Positions 12,828 to 24,813 of a DNA stretch of 64,000 nt are shown piece after piece. Within the stretch, counting starts at the first letter, position 1. Each line of letters begins with the position of its first letter. Source of the stretch: Voacanga thouarsii (lineage: Eukaryota > Streptophyta > Magnoliopsida > Gentianales > Apocynaceae); assembly GCA_026120185.1 (NCBI GenBank), contig JANUWF010001101.1, positions 4,836,001 to 4,900,000 on the forward strand. The letters run 5' to 3'. Both the position numbers and the translations under genes were made by a program. The notes under the pieces are model-generated. The model had not been told where the DNA came from and did not search any database. It saw nothing but the letters and a program-made list of their open reading frames with translations.

Positions 12828-14200
12828 GATGCAAGTGACCTAGATGTAAAGATAGAGAACATTAGCTACTTGTATATACATATGATATGCAAATAATTAG
12901 GATTTTAATTAAATGCATTTTTACTCCACTATTTTACTCAAACTAATAGCCCCCACTATTGATTCGGGAAAGCCCGTTGGAAGCTTTCTTAGTGGATCGG
13001 TATCCAAATTCCTTAAGAATAACCTTGGGTTTGCCCAACAAGCCATCCTTAAGTTCATTGGTAGGTATCCAATACCAATTACATCGTATGTAACTATCGG
13101 ATCATTGAGTGATTAACAGCTTTTAATCTTAAAGCCTTTTGGGTTACCACAACTTTTCCTCTAAATTTCTTTGTGCTTGAGCTTGCACAACCGGGATAAA
13201 GAATTTAGTTAAACCCGACCAATTAATCAGGAATTTAATTCCATAGCTTGAACATGCCCAATGTCAAGTAGGCTTAAGTTTGCCCAACAACCTGATCTCG
13301 AAAAATGACTCTCGTTCTTACTATATTAATGGAAGGAATTAGGTTTAATATTAATTGATGGATTTGTTCCTTTTAGTGATTTCATTGAATGACATGCATA
13401 AAAATCAATAAATCACATAATTGATAATCGTAGTAATAAAGTGATTACGTGGTATGGTTATGGACTTTTACCTTAAATTAATCTCTTTGAGCCATAAAAG
13501 AAATTAATATAATTAACCATATGTGTTCATGCATGATTTAAGTAGAAAGTCTTACCTCCTCGCCTTGTTTTGGTTCCCATATCTAGAATAGAATAATTCT
13601 ACTCCTATCTAACCTATGAAAACTAATTACATAATTTCCTAAAGAGAGAAAACCTCAAGTTACATTCGAGGGGAGTTAGATCAGAAGAGAATTACACAAG
13701 AATTCTAGAGAAGGCAGGACACGCAGGCCCTATTTCATAAAACTAAAACTGTAAAATGCATGAACAGATATAATTAGTTTTAGTCCATAACCATCCACCA
13801 TGCCATTGACTATGCTTAAACAAAATAAACATATACTTTTATTATTCCAAAATCACTATTTTGGAAAGACAAAACAGAATTCTAAAATCACCATTTTAGA
13901 AAGATACACTAATTTTAGATTTTCAAAATCATTATTTTGAAAAACAAAATTGTTTGTCTCAAAACTAATTTTGAGAAAATACTTTTATGTCCCATTTCTC
14001 ATCAAATGAGATTTTTCTTTCCAAATTTTGTTCCGAATTTTTTTAAAAAATATCTGGAGGTTGCAAACAGAGTAGAACCAGCGCCGGTTTGGAAGCCGAA
14101 GCTAGTGCCGGCTCTGTTCTGGTTTCCAAAAAATTTTTCTCTTCCAAAAATGATTTTCGGACATCGCGAACAGAATGGAACCGGCGCCGGCTTGGAAGGT
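12828..14200 (-). other. Copia B1 leader, truncated
   Basis: Untranslated region upstream of gag, homologous to the B2 leader at 26000-27435. It contains no sense ORF. An antisense ORF (12913-13116, plus strand, 67 codons) has a counterpart in B2. AT-rich apart from the GC-rich palindromic units near 14068-14190. Confidence 0.75.
14068..14121. repeat. 54-bp palindromic leader unit (B1)
   Basis: The left arm begins CAGAGTAGAACCAGCGCCGG; the right arm ends GCCGGCTCTGTTCTG. About 17 of 20 arm positions can pair if G-U is allowed. Half of a second unit follows at 14170-14198, with the perfect 10-bp palindrome CCGGCGCCGG at 14181-14190, just before the junction with copia A. Confidence 0.6.
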
Positions 14201-15853
14201 TAACTTTTCGGGAAGGTTAATAGTTTTCTAAGTTAAGTGTATTAACCACCACAAATTAATTTCTCATATAGGTAATGATTTAGAAGATAACTCTATCGAG
14301 AGGATGTCTGTTTCTTCTTATTTTTTATGGACATTCATCACATTATAACATCCAACGTGGGTTGGCCAATCATAGCACGTATTTCAGGTTATTAATTACT
14401 TCCATCCATTAGTTTTAGATCATTGTGGTATCTTCATCCTATATGGGTTCACTCTCAGGGTGACGCGAGGAAATCCATAATCACTAATGAGGATCGTGAT
14501 GGAAACCATGGGGCCGTTGGAATCCCTTTCCTACTTAGTATTTTAAAATAAGGGGTTTCTTGAAAAATATCATTTGAAAATTTTTATTAAGTTTTCTTTT
14601 AACTAAAAAATAAAATATCTAAACCTATAAAAATTTCTATGTCAAGGTTTATACCCTTTGAGAAATTTTTTCATGGATTAATTTTATTTAAGTTAATAAA
14701 CTTAATAATTTCAAAAATTTTCAATAAAACTTTCTAGAGATATTGATCTCAAGTTTAATTTGAAAAAAATAATTTTTCTTGTTAAAAAATAAATCAAAAT
14801 AATTTTTTATTTTAACTCACAAAAATATTTAAATCCAAAACATTTTCTATGTCAAGAATTAAATTCTTTGAGAAAATATCCAAAGATTAATTTCTCTTCG
14901 AATTCAAATTAACCATTTAATTTAAGAAAAATATTTTTCTTTATAAAAAATTCTTAAAGACTTTGGTCTATGAGAAAATGTGCACATAGATACCTAAAAT
15001 AAATAGCATATTAGAAAATAGTAGACGTTTTCATGTTTTTCTATTTTTTAAACCTAAGTGCCCAAATAATAAAATTAAACATATTAATTAATTAATGGTC
15101 TTGTTTAATTCTAAATCCCTTACTATTATTTTTCATACAAAAATATTCCATGAATATTAACTATTGCAAAAATAATAACTTTGCCTAGTATGGGACCTAA
15201 AACGAAAAAGAAAATTACAAGGAAAAATTAATTACAAAAATTTCTTGGTCCACTAAACCCGCCACATTGGATTGATGGATGCTTGAGCCCATTTGCCCAT
15301 GGAGTAGCCCGCTCGCAAGTGACCCGTGCCCGCATCCAGCGACCTGTGTATTCGTTCAAAATCGCGATCCAAATTACAATTCGCATTGCAAATTTGCAAT
15401 TACAAATTGATCCGCGAGGAAGCCCGTGGAGCAGAGTTGGCCTCAGGCCCGACTGCGGCTCCATGCCGCGGCTAGCTTGATGGGACTCGGCTCCTCTCAC
15501 ATTCCGCAACTCGGCTCGACTTTGACAACTCGACTTCATAGCTCGGTTCGTTATAGTATCATCTTCTTCGTTTTTTCTCTACGATTTTCTCTGGTTTTCT
15601 TTACAACTCTACTCTCAGACTCAATAAAAACGAGTCATTACAAAATCAAACAATTGCCTATACCCTTAAAATAGTGAGCTTACATGTTTCAACTAAGAAA
15701 GCAGTAGATTACAGTAGCCTATATCTCAAGGATGAAACCTACAGAGCCATCTATTCCATATCATAAACAGCGAAGGTTCATAGAACGATATCAAACAATT
15801 GTTGGCTAGTTTTATTAACTACCATGCTTCCTATATTGCCATATAAACCTCAT
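14201..15853 (-). other. Copia A leader
   Basis: Untranslated leader, recognisable against the leader of element C from about 14204 (shared CTAAGTTAAGTGTA and GTGATGGAAACCAT, among others). No believable ORF. A GC-rich island occupies 15240-15540, including an imperfect inverted repeat at 15363-15416 with CGCGATCC and GATCCGCG at its ends. The last 250 bases could not be aligned with element C. Confidence 0.6.
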
Positions 15854-15866
15854 GCTCTGAAACCAA
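15854..15866 (-). other. Primer-binding site of copia A
   Basis: Minus strand TTGGTTTCAGAGC lies just inside the 5' LTR. It matches the 3' end of initiator Met-tRNA (TGGTATCAGAGC) with one change. Confidence 0.7.
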
Positions 15867-15867
15867 T

Positions 15868-17735
15868 TGAAGGTGTAATACGACAAAATAAATCACAGAA
15901 GTAAGTAAAACACAGTAGTGGAGGCAACAAAACTATACCTCTGCGTTTTATAATGTTAGATTGTTTAGGCTTTGAAACACTTGTTCCAATGATTTTTGGA
16001 ATGCTCTTAGTTGTTCCTAGTATGCTTGGTTTTGGATCACGTCCTTGTAAATGCCGACTTTGTCTCATTCACGCATGGCTTCCAGCCTTCCAGAAGATAT
16101 CCTCTGCCTGAGTACGCTAGTGAAGGCTAATGTTAAAGAAAACAATGGTCCTTTTCCTTGACCGTCTGCTACACAAGAAGTATCAAGGTTTTCTAATTCT
16201 CTGTTTTCTATGTCTTTGATGACACACAGAGAGCCACCAGGAGAGAGATTTTTCTTTTTGCTATCTCTTGGTTGTTCACACAACTATCACTTTTCAAAAC
16301 ATCCAAATCCTTAATTATCTCTAAACCCACTCAGAGTGATATAGCTAGGGTAAAATAAGCTAATCCCCACTCAGTGGATTTCATCCAAGCCATTGGGCTA
16401 GACTTTATTATTTTTCTATTCATGGATAAATAAGCTCATAAATAATAATGTCTTTCTTTTATTTATTTAATCTTGGACTGATAAAGTCCATAAATAAATA
16501 AATTAATCCAAAAGGACTAAGATAATTAATCTAGCCTTATTCCTAGTTTACGCCCAGGTTAATTCTTAATTATTCAATCTGGGCTTAAGCCCTGAATAAC
16601 TAATTAACCTGTTGAACTAGGAAATTATTTTACTCTCTCCATTTAGGCCTTTTATTTTATTCTAGCCTTATAAATATACTAGGCTACTTGAATAAAATAA
16701 AATCCAATTTAATCAAGACCATTTCCTTAACTAAAAGTCATTTGGATTTATGGGCTATTTCGATGACCAAAAGATACATTATCTTGGTTAATAAAATAAC
16801 CAAAATACCCTTACTATATAAATAGCTATATTTTATATTTTAAATATTTTCTAATATTACCATAAGGAAATATTGACCCTAAGGACAATGCTGCGTTAGC
16901 AAAGTCTTCGACCTATTGGTGTAATGATTAAAATATCCCTCTACGTATCACCGTACATTTTAGAAAGGAAGAGTGTACTAACACCTCTCTAAAAGATATG
17001 TACCATCCTTAGACCTCTAATCCAATGATCTACGACTCTTGAAATGTTTCCGCTTTCCAAGGGAGCTACCCTAAAGCTAACTTCCAAGTCATGTTCCCTA
17101 GGGCCCTTGATATTTAGATAATTTGAACAGTCACAAGGGACAATATAGCATAGAAGCTATCTTGTATAAGTCTATCTTAACTAACTAGTCACATATACCC
17201 AACATACAAGTATATTAGCTCTATAATAGAACCTTAACCGCAGTACATCAAAGTACATGCTTCCAACTTCGTCAGACCACTAACTAATACTCAACCCATA
17301 GAGTATCAGTCCACGTTGTAGCAGTAGTAGTCTGGGTTTCTTCCAAATAGTATTTTTAGAAACCACTACTACAGGTCCTCTTTTACGTATTCGAAATACG
17401 CTTATGCTATGAAGTGAGTAGACTACTCACTGGCTAAAGGTAAGCCATTCCTCATTTGGAATTCACAACATAATAACCTAGATATAATGAGATTCTTATT
17501 CTCATCAATCGATTAAGAATTAACGTTTATGTGTTAAGTAACTCGAAGTCCATACCTTACTGTGAAAGACCACCATTCACATGGACCACTTACTTAAACA
17601 TAATGAGTCTTTTCTAAATGAAAATCGTGCACAAATGAAATGTAAATTCACAAACAAACTTTGAGAATAAATACTTTTATTAATAAAATCGATAATTACA
17701 TCAGAAAACTAGTCTAGAGGGTATACACTCCAACA
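15868..17735 (-). repeat. Copia A 5' LTR (1868 bp)
   Basis: On the minus strand it begins TGTTGGAGTGTATACC and ends at CCTTCA, two bases before the primer-binding site. The part 17080-17735 matches the 3' LTR at 1764-2420. The middle resembles the LTRs of elements C and D. Confidence 0.75.
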
Positions 17736-18452
17736 ATAATTTATTGAATCCATTGACTGCTCCCAAGACACTGCAAAATCATAAGCTTTTCAAGATTATA
17801 ATCAGTTCTAGCTACCGTAGTGCTTAGCATCTCCTTATATTTTAGAAGGCTATTCTTGAATTCTTAAATAGCACTGACATACGAAAATAATGCAGCCTTC
17901 AAGATTCCTTACTTCATATAAAGGATGAATATAGGTTCATCGTGATTAGAATTCCAAAAGAGATTATGTTTGTTACTATGTTGATTGTCAATCCAGCTGC
18001 CAATTAACAGCTCGTTAGCATGTAAGTTGCCCCAAAATTAGTTGTCAATATAGTTGTCAATTAATTACTCGTTAACATGTGTCCCTTGAGGTGGTTGAGA
18101 TGGTTGGTGTTGGGATTTTTACACTAACGTTCTAGGTTTAAACTTCTCTTGGGGCATGAACACTGTGCATACCTTCAAGTAGTGGCTATGAGTTCATTTA
18201 TTAAAAAAAATGTTTAAAAAACAATTGGGTTACTTTATTAATAAAAAATTAAAAATAGCTCATTATTAACATATAATTAGCACGTAAATCATATATATGA
18301 TTAACATAGAATTAGGGACTCTATGCCATTCCTTCATTTCTTAGTATAGCTCAACTTGTATAGACACATACAAAAAAAAATATTTTTTCATTCTCGCCTT
18401 CAAATTCTCCATAGTTTTAGAGCTTTATTTGTAAAAATTAATGTAGCACAAT
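17736..18452. other. Unassigned stretch; possible host exon remnant
   Basis: Not matched to any element in the window. The minus strand at about 17747-17870 is open for about 40 codons (EFKNSLLKYKEML...) after an AG and ends in a stop. This could be a terminal exon of a host gene, but I do not recognise it. From 17984 to 18080 a block of about 40 bp ending CTCGTTARCATGT is imperfectly duplicated. A SINE-like sequence follows. Confidence 0.3.
18085..18215 (+). repeat. Candidate tRNA-derived SINE
   Basis: An A-box-like TGGTTGAGATGG (18092-18103) and a B-box-like AGGTTTAAACT (about 18134-18144) are about 30 bp apart, as in RNA polymerase III promoters of plant SINEs. A short body follows, ending in a run of eight A at about 18203. 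No clear target-site duplication was found, so this is tentative. Confidence 0.35.
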
Positions 18453-20202
18453 GTTGGTGAGGAGATTACGACATTCAAAATATGATTCTTTTAAATGCAG
18501 TTGTCATGCACCCAATAAAAATTAAAGCCTTCTCTTAAAGATATAACATAGTATAGCAGTGAATAGGGTGTTGAACTTACAAGGAACTCAAGAGAAGTAT
18601 ATTCTTATATTCTTTTCTTATCTTCAACTCATGAACAATTCTTGAATAATTAACTTGAATGTATTCTAATGATAAAGTAAATGGGGGGAAAACAAATAAG
18701 AAATTACTAAATCTAAAATATAAAAAAAATAAGGAAACTAACACAACAAAATAGGAAAACAAATTCAAGCCAATTAGGAAACTATTTGTTTTAGGAACAT
18801 GCTTTGAGATTAATTAGGAACCTTGTCATAGATTGGATTATCTTGAGCAATTAGTTTTAGGAACTTGTTTTAGCAACTTAAATTCACTATTCTTACAAAC
18901 GTGGATTAACCCTTAGTTAGCCTATAAGTTAAAATTTCTAACTTTATTCTAAACCTAAGCCAAATTGATTAACTTTTTCTTAAAGACATTAATATTTCAA
19001 TTAATTAATTATCATTAATCAAGAACAAAATTAATAAGTACACAAGGCATCACCAATATCAAATCACATACCTAATTAGCCTCGAAAAATTGTGACTCGA
19101 ACATTACACAATTCCCTATAACTAGTTGTGCCAATTAGCCTAAAAACCCAACTAGAAATAGATGCTACTTATTAAATCAATCAAAGCATTAATTAATTTA
19201 GCTTGTCAATCATGTAAGTTAGGTATGTTGATCATGTATAAGAAACTTAACACAATTGCCAAGGAATGAAAACAATTAAGAAATTAATTATCTTAGCTAT
19301 TCAATTATGACCTCTAATCTATGTTGGCCAAATACAAGAGAAATTAACACAATAAGTAAAGAGAAATTTGGAATTGTATAAATACTCCAGAGATAATTTT
19401 AGAACATAAAAGATACAATTTTTGTTCAACAATCTTAAAGTATTTCACAAAATCAGTACTCAAAACATAATCTAAAAATAAGATAGAATCTCAATTATCC
19501 TGAACATAAAAATATAAAAGTATAATACAATCTGAAACAAGAGAAAGTTAGAATGATAAAACTTGATAAGCTTCCAATCTTAAGTTCTTCTTACTTCCGG
19601 ATCCTTTCCTCTCTTGAAAGCCTTCCTTTGCTCTAAAGAAAGAAAGATTGATGTATTTTCTTGTTATAATTTGAAATATATATTAAATTTGGATATCCTT
19701 TGCCTTTATATAAAGCCTCCAAACTATCCTTGAATAAATTAGGAAAGTTTGCACTGCCTTTGGACTTGCTTAGGACTTTCTAAAACTTCCAGGAACATTA
19801 CACGACATGTATACATGGTTGTACACTTATCCCGTGCTTTTTGTAGAGCTTAAAATTTGTTAATAGCACAGCTTGATATACAATCGTGCCATAAGCCCTA
19901 CATAACTTCTGGGAGTAGTCAATTCTTCTTTATTTTGCACACTTTGTTGTATACCTATGCATATTTGCAAACCCGTGCATCAAGCTTTGCATATTTTGCA
20001 CAATTTCAAATAACTCCAAATTTCTTCCTCAATGGACAAAAATAAAACATTAGAGTACAACCAAAGAGACCAAGAAGATAAAGGGGGTAAAGAAGATCAA
20101 AGCTTTCCAAGAAATACGTGCATGAAATTATATGATTGCCAAATTTCCATAAATAAATAAGCTCCCGAAGTTGAGATTAAAAATTTGGGAAAAACATTTG
20201 CA
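18453..20202 (-). repeat. Gypsy-type 3' LTR, about 1750 bp
   Basis: Bounded by the polypurine tract on the right and by the end of homology with 21353-21448 on the left. The part 19200-20010 is homologous to 36095-36930. It contains no credible ORF. End positions are good to within a few bases. Confidence 0.55.
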
Positions 20203-20220
20203 AGTCCTACCCCCACACTT
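20203..20220 (-). other. Polypurine tract of the gypsy-type element
   Basis: Minus strand AAGTGTGGGGGTAGGACT precedes the LTR. TAAGTGTGGGGG before a 3' LTR is characteristic of Athila/Tat-type elements. Confidence 0.6.
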
Positions 20221-21330
20221 AAATAGTACATTATCCTTAATGGAGGAAAATAGAACAAGAAAATTTAGCAAAAAAGGATCAAGTAGATAAAAGGAGAGGA
20301 ACAACAAATACATCCCAAAAAATAATATGTTCATTGATTTCCACATGCCAATTAATTAAATGAACTTTAGAAGTTATATCGATTGCCATCTATAAGAAAA
20401 GCTTCAAGGCTGGATAATAAAAATGTTAGAACTCACAACACATGTCTAAAGAAACCAGTTCTTGGCAAAAACAATAAAATAACAAGAAACAAATTGAACA
20501 AACCTAACGTAGACTTGAAAAACAAATGAAAAACAAAGAGAAACTAAGACAAAAACCAAGACATAGGATGAAAGATAACAAAACCAGCAATGATTTCATA
20601 AGAAAAAAGAATTAGGCATGTATATGATACCATATAGGCGTCCACAATCCAGCGCAGTTTGCAGAAAAAAACTTTTTGCCTAGCACGGCTTGTTGTACCA
20701 GGGTGTAACATGCTGTGCATACCTACTGTAGTTTTGAAAATTGAAATTTTGAATGCACAACAAGGTTGCATGGCCATACAACCTTATTGGAAAATTTTTC
20801 AAAACGTTTTAAATACAACTTAAACCTTTTTAAATTCCTTTTTTGTTCTTGAAAGTTTAAGCTTGTGAAAATTCTTTTCCCTTGCAAAATATACCAAAAA
20901 ACAAATATATTAATAAAAAATACTAAAGAAGAACACAAACATTGATAAAATCACTTATTTATGACACAAAGAAAAAGAGAAAGACTCATTTGGATAGTTG
21001 TTCCTCCAAATGTATGTTCAATTTGCATACTTGTGGGGCACCAATTGCATAAAACTTAAATTTGGTTAAAGTATTTCCCTTCACAAATCTTTGTCTCTTT
21101 GGGATTGAATTTAGACGTATAATATGTTTGCCTTGTGCACCTCAACTTTCCATTTGTAAAATTTATACATCAAGGTGGAACAACCTCTAAAACAAACAAA
21201 AACCAAAGTAAAAAGTAAAAAGTAAACAAGGCAAAACACAAGATACAAGAAAAAAATACCATGCTAAAAGAATTAATCAAATATAACTATCACAAGCATT
21301 ACTCAAAGATAAAGACAAGAAGATAGAGTT
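20221..21330 (-). other. Internal region of the gypsy-type element, noncoding
   Basis: About 1.1 kb of AT-rich DNA with only short random ORFs; I recognise no Gag, protease, RT or integrase motif in any frame. Confidence 0.5.
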
Positions 21331-21347
21331 CCCCGGCAACGACATCA
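21331..21347 (-). other. Primer-binding site of the gypsy-type element
   Basis: Minus strand TGATGTCGTTGCCGGGG resembles the TGGCGCCGTTGCCGGGG primer-binding site common in Athila/Tat elements. Confidence 0.6.
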
Positions 21348-21352
21348 TTTGT

Positions 21353-21448
21353 TGCTAAGGAGATTACGACATTCAAAATATAGTTCTTTTAAATGCAGTC
21401 ATCGTGCACCCAACAAAAATTAAAAACTCTCATCTTAAAGATATAACA
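21353..21448 (-). repeat. Gypsy-type 5' LTR, terminal 96 bp
   Basis: Homologous to 18453-18550 and adjacent to the primer-binding site. Cut at 21449 by the chromovirus LTR. Confidence 0.55.
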
Positions 21449-24400
21449 TGTAACACCCCACTATTATGTACCCTAAAATGGCGGGGATGTCACCCCGTCC
21501 CGGAGGACAAGGGGTCTTTAAAACGAGGCATAAAATATAAAGACAAACCAAAGAAATCAAACTTAGATAAATAACGAAAAACTCTTATTACTTCAGGCTC
21601 AAACTGGAGCAAAACTAAATAAAAACAAATATCCGATCAGAAGCTTAAATCAACAATTGTCTCCTAGAACATAATGGAAAATAACAAAAGGTTCAACTAT
21701 CACATGCCCCGCTTGCTCAACATAATCTATCTCCTGAAAATATGATATAAAATAGTGTGAGATTAAATCTCAGTAAGTCCTGTGTGTGCACATGGTACTT
21801 TGAACAGTTCGTGTATGCATAGTGAAAATATTTGCAGAAATATTTGGCAAGTCATAAATAATTTTCTCTTTGCAAGGAGTGGGTTTTTCTCATTATCACA
21901 CTTTGTACAAAATAAATCATCCACTCGAATAAACAGTCATGTCACCACACTTTGGGTTCCATGAGGACAAAGCACCACACTTTATGCACCTTGCCTGGAC
22001 CAAATTATCACACGTTGGGCGTTTTGATCAAGGTGAGTGTACAGCCCACCGGGTGAGATACTCCTCAATCTCTACACCCAACAAAACCATCTAGGTGTCC
22101 ATGCCGAAAAAATAAATAATACCTTATCAGGTACAAATGCTAGCTCGGACCGGCCTGACCAACCAATACTGTCGCCTTTTCAAGTAGAGCTTATCTTTTG
22201 GAGGTGGCCTCCTGTCAGAAGACTTACTCTAGCCTTTCAAGACTAGTATTGTTAGCCTACCCTTATTGAGTACTCAACGAACATATCCATTAATTCCTGA
22301 TTCACAATATTTCCATACCTTGGCTTTGTAAAACGTGATTTTCTTTAAAAGAGTTTTCTAAAACATTGAGAAAAGAACAGTTCTTGATAAAAATCATTAG
22401 TTTGACAAAACCGATTAGAGAATAAACATCCACGTTTACAACCCAAGGAATCATAATTCAACAATAGCTTTACAACATTCGACTTGCCATCATAAATATT
22501 TAACAAAAGAGTTTATGCAAGGACTTACTTGATATGCCTCAGATAAATAAGATAAAATCACAGTTTGCTTCCTTCAAATACCCTTCTGATCTAAAATCAC
22601 ATAATATCATGTTCAGGGTCTCAATCAATTCAAACATGTATTAAACTCATTTATTCCCATAACAAATCACGATCCATTATCTAATTTCAAATAAATCATC
22701 TAATCCTCAAAGTACATACACTATGATCATATATCCATCAAAGATATGAATAATATAACAAAAAGGTATTGACTTGACCATCACACTTCACATATATCAT
22801 TATCACAATAAAACATGGCATTGCTATCCATCGAATATGCTTAATGAATTACTCGACTCAAAATATTCATCTATCCCAACTAAGCACGTATATCATTCTA
22901 TCATACTTCCATAGACATCATCAATCTTATTAGATCTTAATTTTGACATCAAGGGTAAGAATTCCCTTACCTTACAACCTCCAGATTATCAAGATCTCGA
23001 TGCTCTTATGGTGATCGTCCCGAGTTCGTTTGAGAAGAAGAGAAAAGCTGTCTTCTTTACTTCCTTTTGATCGAAGGTAGGTAAAGAGGACGAAATCAGC
23101 ATCTATGTGGCGTGGTTTAAGGGAAGAAAAAGATAAGAATTATTGGAAGAAAGGAATTAAGAGGTTGAGATGATTTTTACTTACCTTAGGGTGTGATCAG
23201 TTTTTTGCTAGGAATTGCTCTTGTGTTTTTCGAAAATTGTAGGAGAGTTTTTGCTGGAATTTTTGTGTAGTAAGGAGGGAGTAGTCAGCTATCTTGGTTT
23301 AGGGTTAGAAGAGATTGATTTAGGGTTAGAAGGTGGTGCTAAGAAGGACTTCAAATGGCTCTAGGTTTCTTGGACAGCATTGGCAAAAATTGCAACTTGC
23401 TGTACGCTTATTGCTGCCAAAATTGAGAGGGTTTAAGAGGAGAAAATAATCTGGAATTGTTCTCCTATGCTGGCCGAAAACTGCACAAGGAAATGGCTGT
23501 GTGCATGTTCAGGTTTTTTTTGCCAAACAAGGAAGAGTTTGTGCAGCTTTGGTAACTAGAAATTCTGCACGAAATCTGCGAGCAAAAAGTAAAATTTCTG
23601 GACTGTTTTCGACTTCTATTCTATTCGCAAATCAGAGGGAAAAAAATAAAAGTTTTAGGTGCTATGGTTTGGCTTAATCAACAAGGAGTTTTGGTATATT
23701 TTGGAGTGTAGAATTTTCGTGCATTGCACTAAGCAAAGCTGGCCAAAAATTCTGGTGTAAAGCTAGTCGAAATTTCTGTGTAGAAGTTGGCCGAAATTCT
23801 GGAATTTTTGGTGGATAAAATTTGATTTTGTGTTGCTAAAGTAATCTGATTTGGTAAGAGGTGTTCTAGGTTATTTGAGCTAGGGTTTGAAGAGTTTGAT
23901 TGCACTTAGGAGTGCAAGATTTTTCATGCAGGTTGTGCATGCACAAGGCTGTCGAAATTCTGCAAAAAAAGAAAGAGTAAAACCTAATTGGTTTAGGATT
24001 GAAATAAAATTTGATTTGCTAAAGGATTCGGATAAGATTTCCCTGGTCTTGGAAGAGTTTGAGTTGAGCTAGGAATGCTCCAAAGGTGGCGACACAAAGC
24101 TGGAAAATTTTCCAGATTTTTAGCTAGGATTCTATGATCAAAATCAACAAGATATCTTTCCAGAAAAATAACAAATTAATTCCAGCTATCTAATATAAAA
24201 TCTGATGAATTAAAACAAGTTAGAATTTAGTTGCTCTAGCTAGGGTTTTTCAAAAATCAAAGAGGACAAAAGCTGAAAATAAAATTAAAATTTATCCTTA
24301 TCAAAAGTCCTTGAATTTAGGAGATAAATATGGAGACTTATCTCCTATGAAGATGGCGCTGAAAATTCACTAGGATGGCTAGGGTTTTTGGCTAAAGCAT

Positions 24401-24764
24401 GAAGAAATCTAGGGAAAAGAATTCAAAAGGAAAACTAAGATTCGCAAGAGGTAAGATTCAAACTCGGGTCACCAAGGAAAATCACCAAACCTAACGGCTA
24501 TTCCAAATCAACTCCTATGATAATATTTCTCTAGAAAATTCTTTCCACCCTAATTCTCATCCGTCCATCTCCTCTACTAAACTTCACTTAAAGCAACTCT
24601 CAAATAATGCAACAACACATTTAAATAATTTTATGCAAGCACAACCTTGAAAATCTCATGCACCCATGTGAAGATAATGTTAAGATATCACATGAAATAT
24701 GAAATTCTATGCAATGCATGACTTTTTCCCATAGGTCAAAGGTGGTTTTGGGTGGGGTATTACA
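21449..24764 (-). repeat. Chromovirus 3' LTR (3316 bp)
   Basis: The plus strand runs from TGTAACACCCC to GGGGTATTACA. The polypurine tract and end of pol on the right side show that it is the 3' LTR of a minus-strand element. It is similar to the LTR at 27963-31185 along its length. No ORF of note. A tRNA-like block lies at 24452-24515. Confidence 0.85.
24452..24515 (-). other. tRNA-like block in chromovirus LTR
   Basis: On the minus strand an A-box-like GGAATAGCCGTTAGG is followed by a B-box-like CGAGTTTGAATCTTAC. It lies 249 bp from the LTR start, the same place as in two other LTRs. Confidence 0.4.
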
Positions 24765-24781
24765 TACCCTCCCCCTTAAGA
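24765..24781 (-). other. Polypurine tract of the chromovirus
   Basis: Minus strand CTTAAGGGGGAGGGTA directly precedes the LTR start TGTAATACCCC, as in Tekay/Del elements. Confidence 0.75.
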
Positions 24782-24813
24782 GAATTTTGTCCCGAAATTC
24801 AGGTTTCATATCC

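Larger units (their letters stand above)
7348..14200 (-). mobile_element. Copia element B1, 5'-truncated
   Basis: Ty1/copia element in minus orientation: complete 3' LTR, polypurine tract, RT-RNase H, integrase, protease, gag and about 1.4 kb of leader. The rest of the leader, the primer-binding site and the 5' LTR are absent; at about 14198-14204 the sequence switches to the leader of copia A. It is the best preserved coding copy in the window, but it has stops in integrase and RT-RNase H and a frameshift after the protease. Confidence 0.85.
1764..17735 (-). mobile_element. Copia element A, interrupted and degenerate
   Basis: A Ty1/copia retrotransposon read right to left: 5' LTR (15868-17735), primer-binding site, leader, gag, protease, integrase, RT-RNase H, polypurine tract and partial 3' LTR (1764-2420). 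The two LTRs match closely over their shared 650 bases. Family B sequence replaces 6182 to about 14200, and the gag N-terminus and part of the leader are missing, judged by comparison with element C. Stops, frameshifts and two lost catalytic residues make it inactive. LTRs of about 1.9 kb would fit an Angela-like lineage, but I did not place it on a tree. Confidence 0.8.
18453..21448 (-). mobile_element. Short non-autonomous gypsy-type element
   Basis: The ends 18453-18550 and 21353-21448 are copies of each other (both contain GGAGATTACGACATTCAAAA). Inside the right copy lies a primer-binding site and inside the left LTR's edge a polypurine tract, so the order is 5' LTR fragment, 1.1 kb internal DNA, 3' LTR, on the minus strand. 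The internal part has no gag or pol. The 5' LTR is cut after 96 bp by the chromovirus LTR at 21449. The primer site type suggests an Athila/Tat relative. Confidence 0.55.

Noticed and set aside
15228..15539. 103-codon minus ORF and 65- and 82-codon plus ORFs over the GC-rich island
   Set aside because: All strands are open because the island is short of stops; no known motif, and it lies in the copia A leader.
20128..20938. Minus-strand ORFs of 71-77 codons as gypsy gag
   Set aside because: No zinc knuckle, protease or other Gag motif; hydrophobic low-complexity translations of AT-rich DNA.
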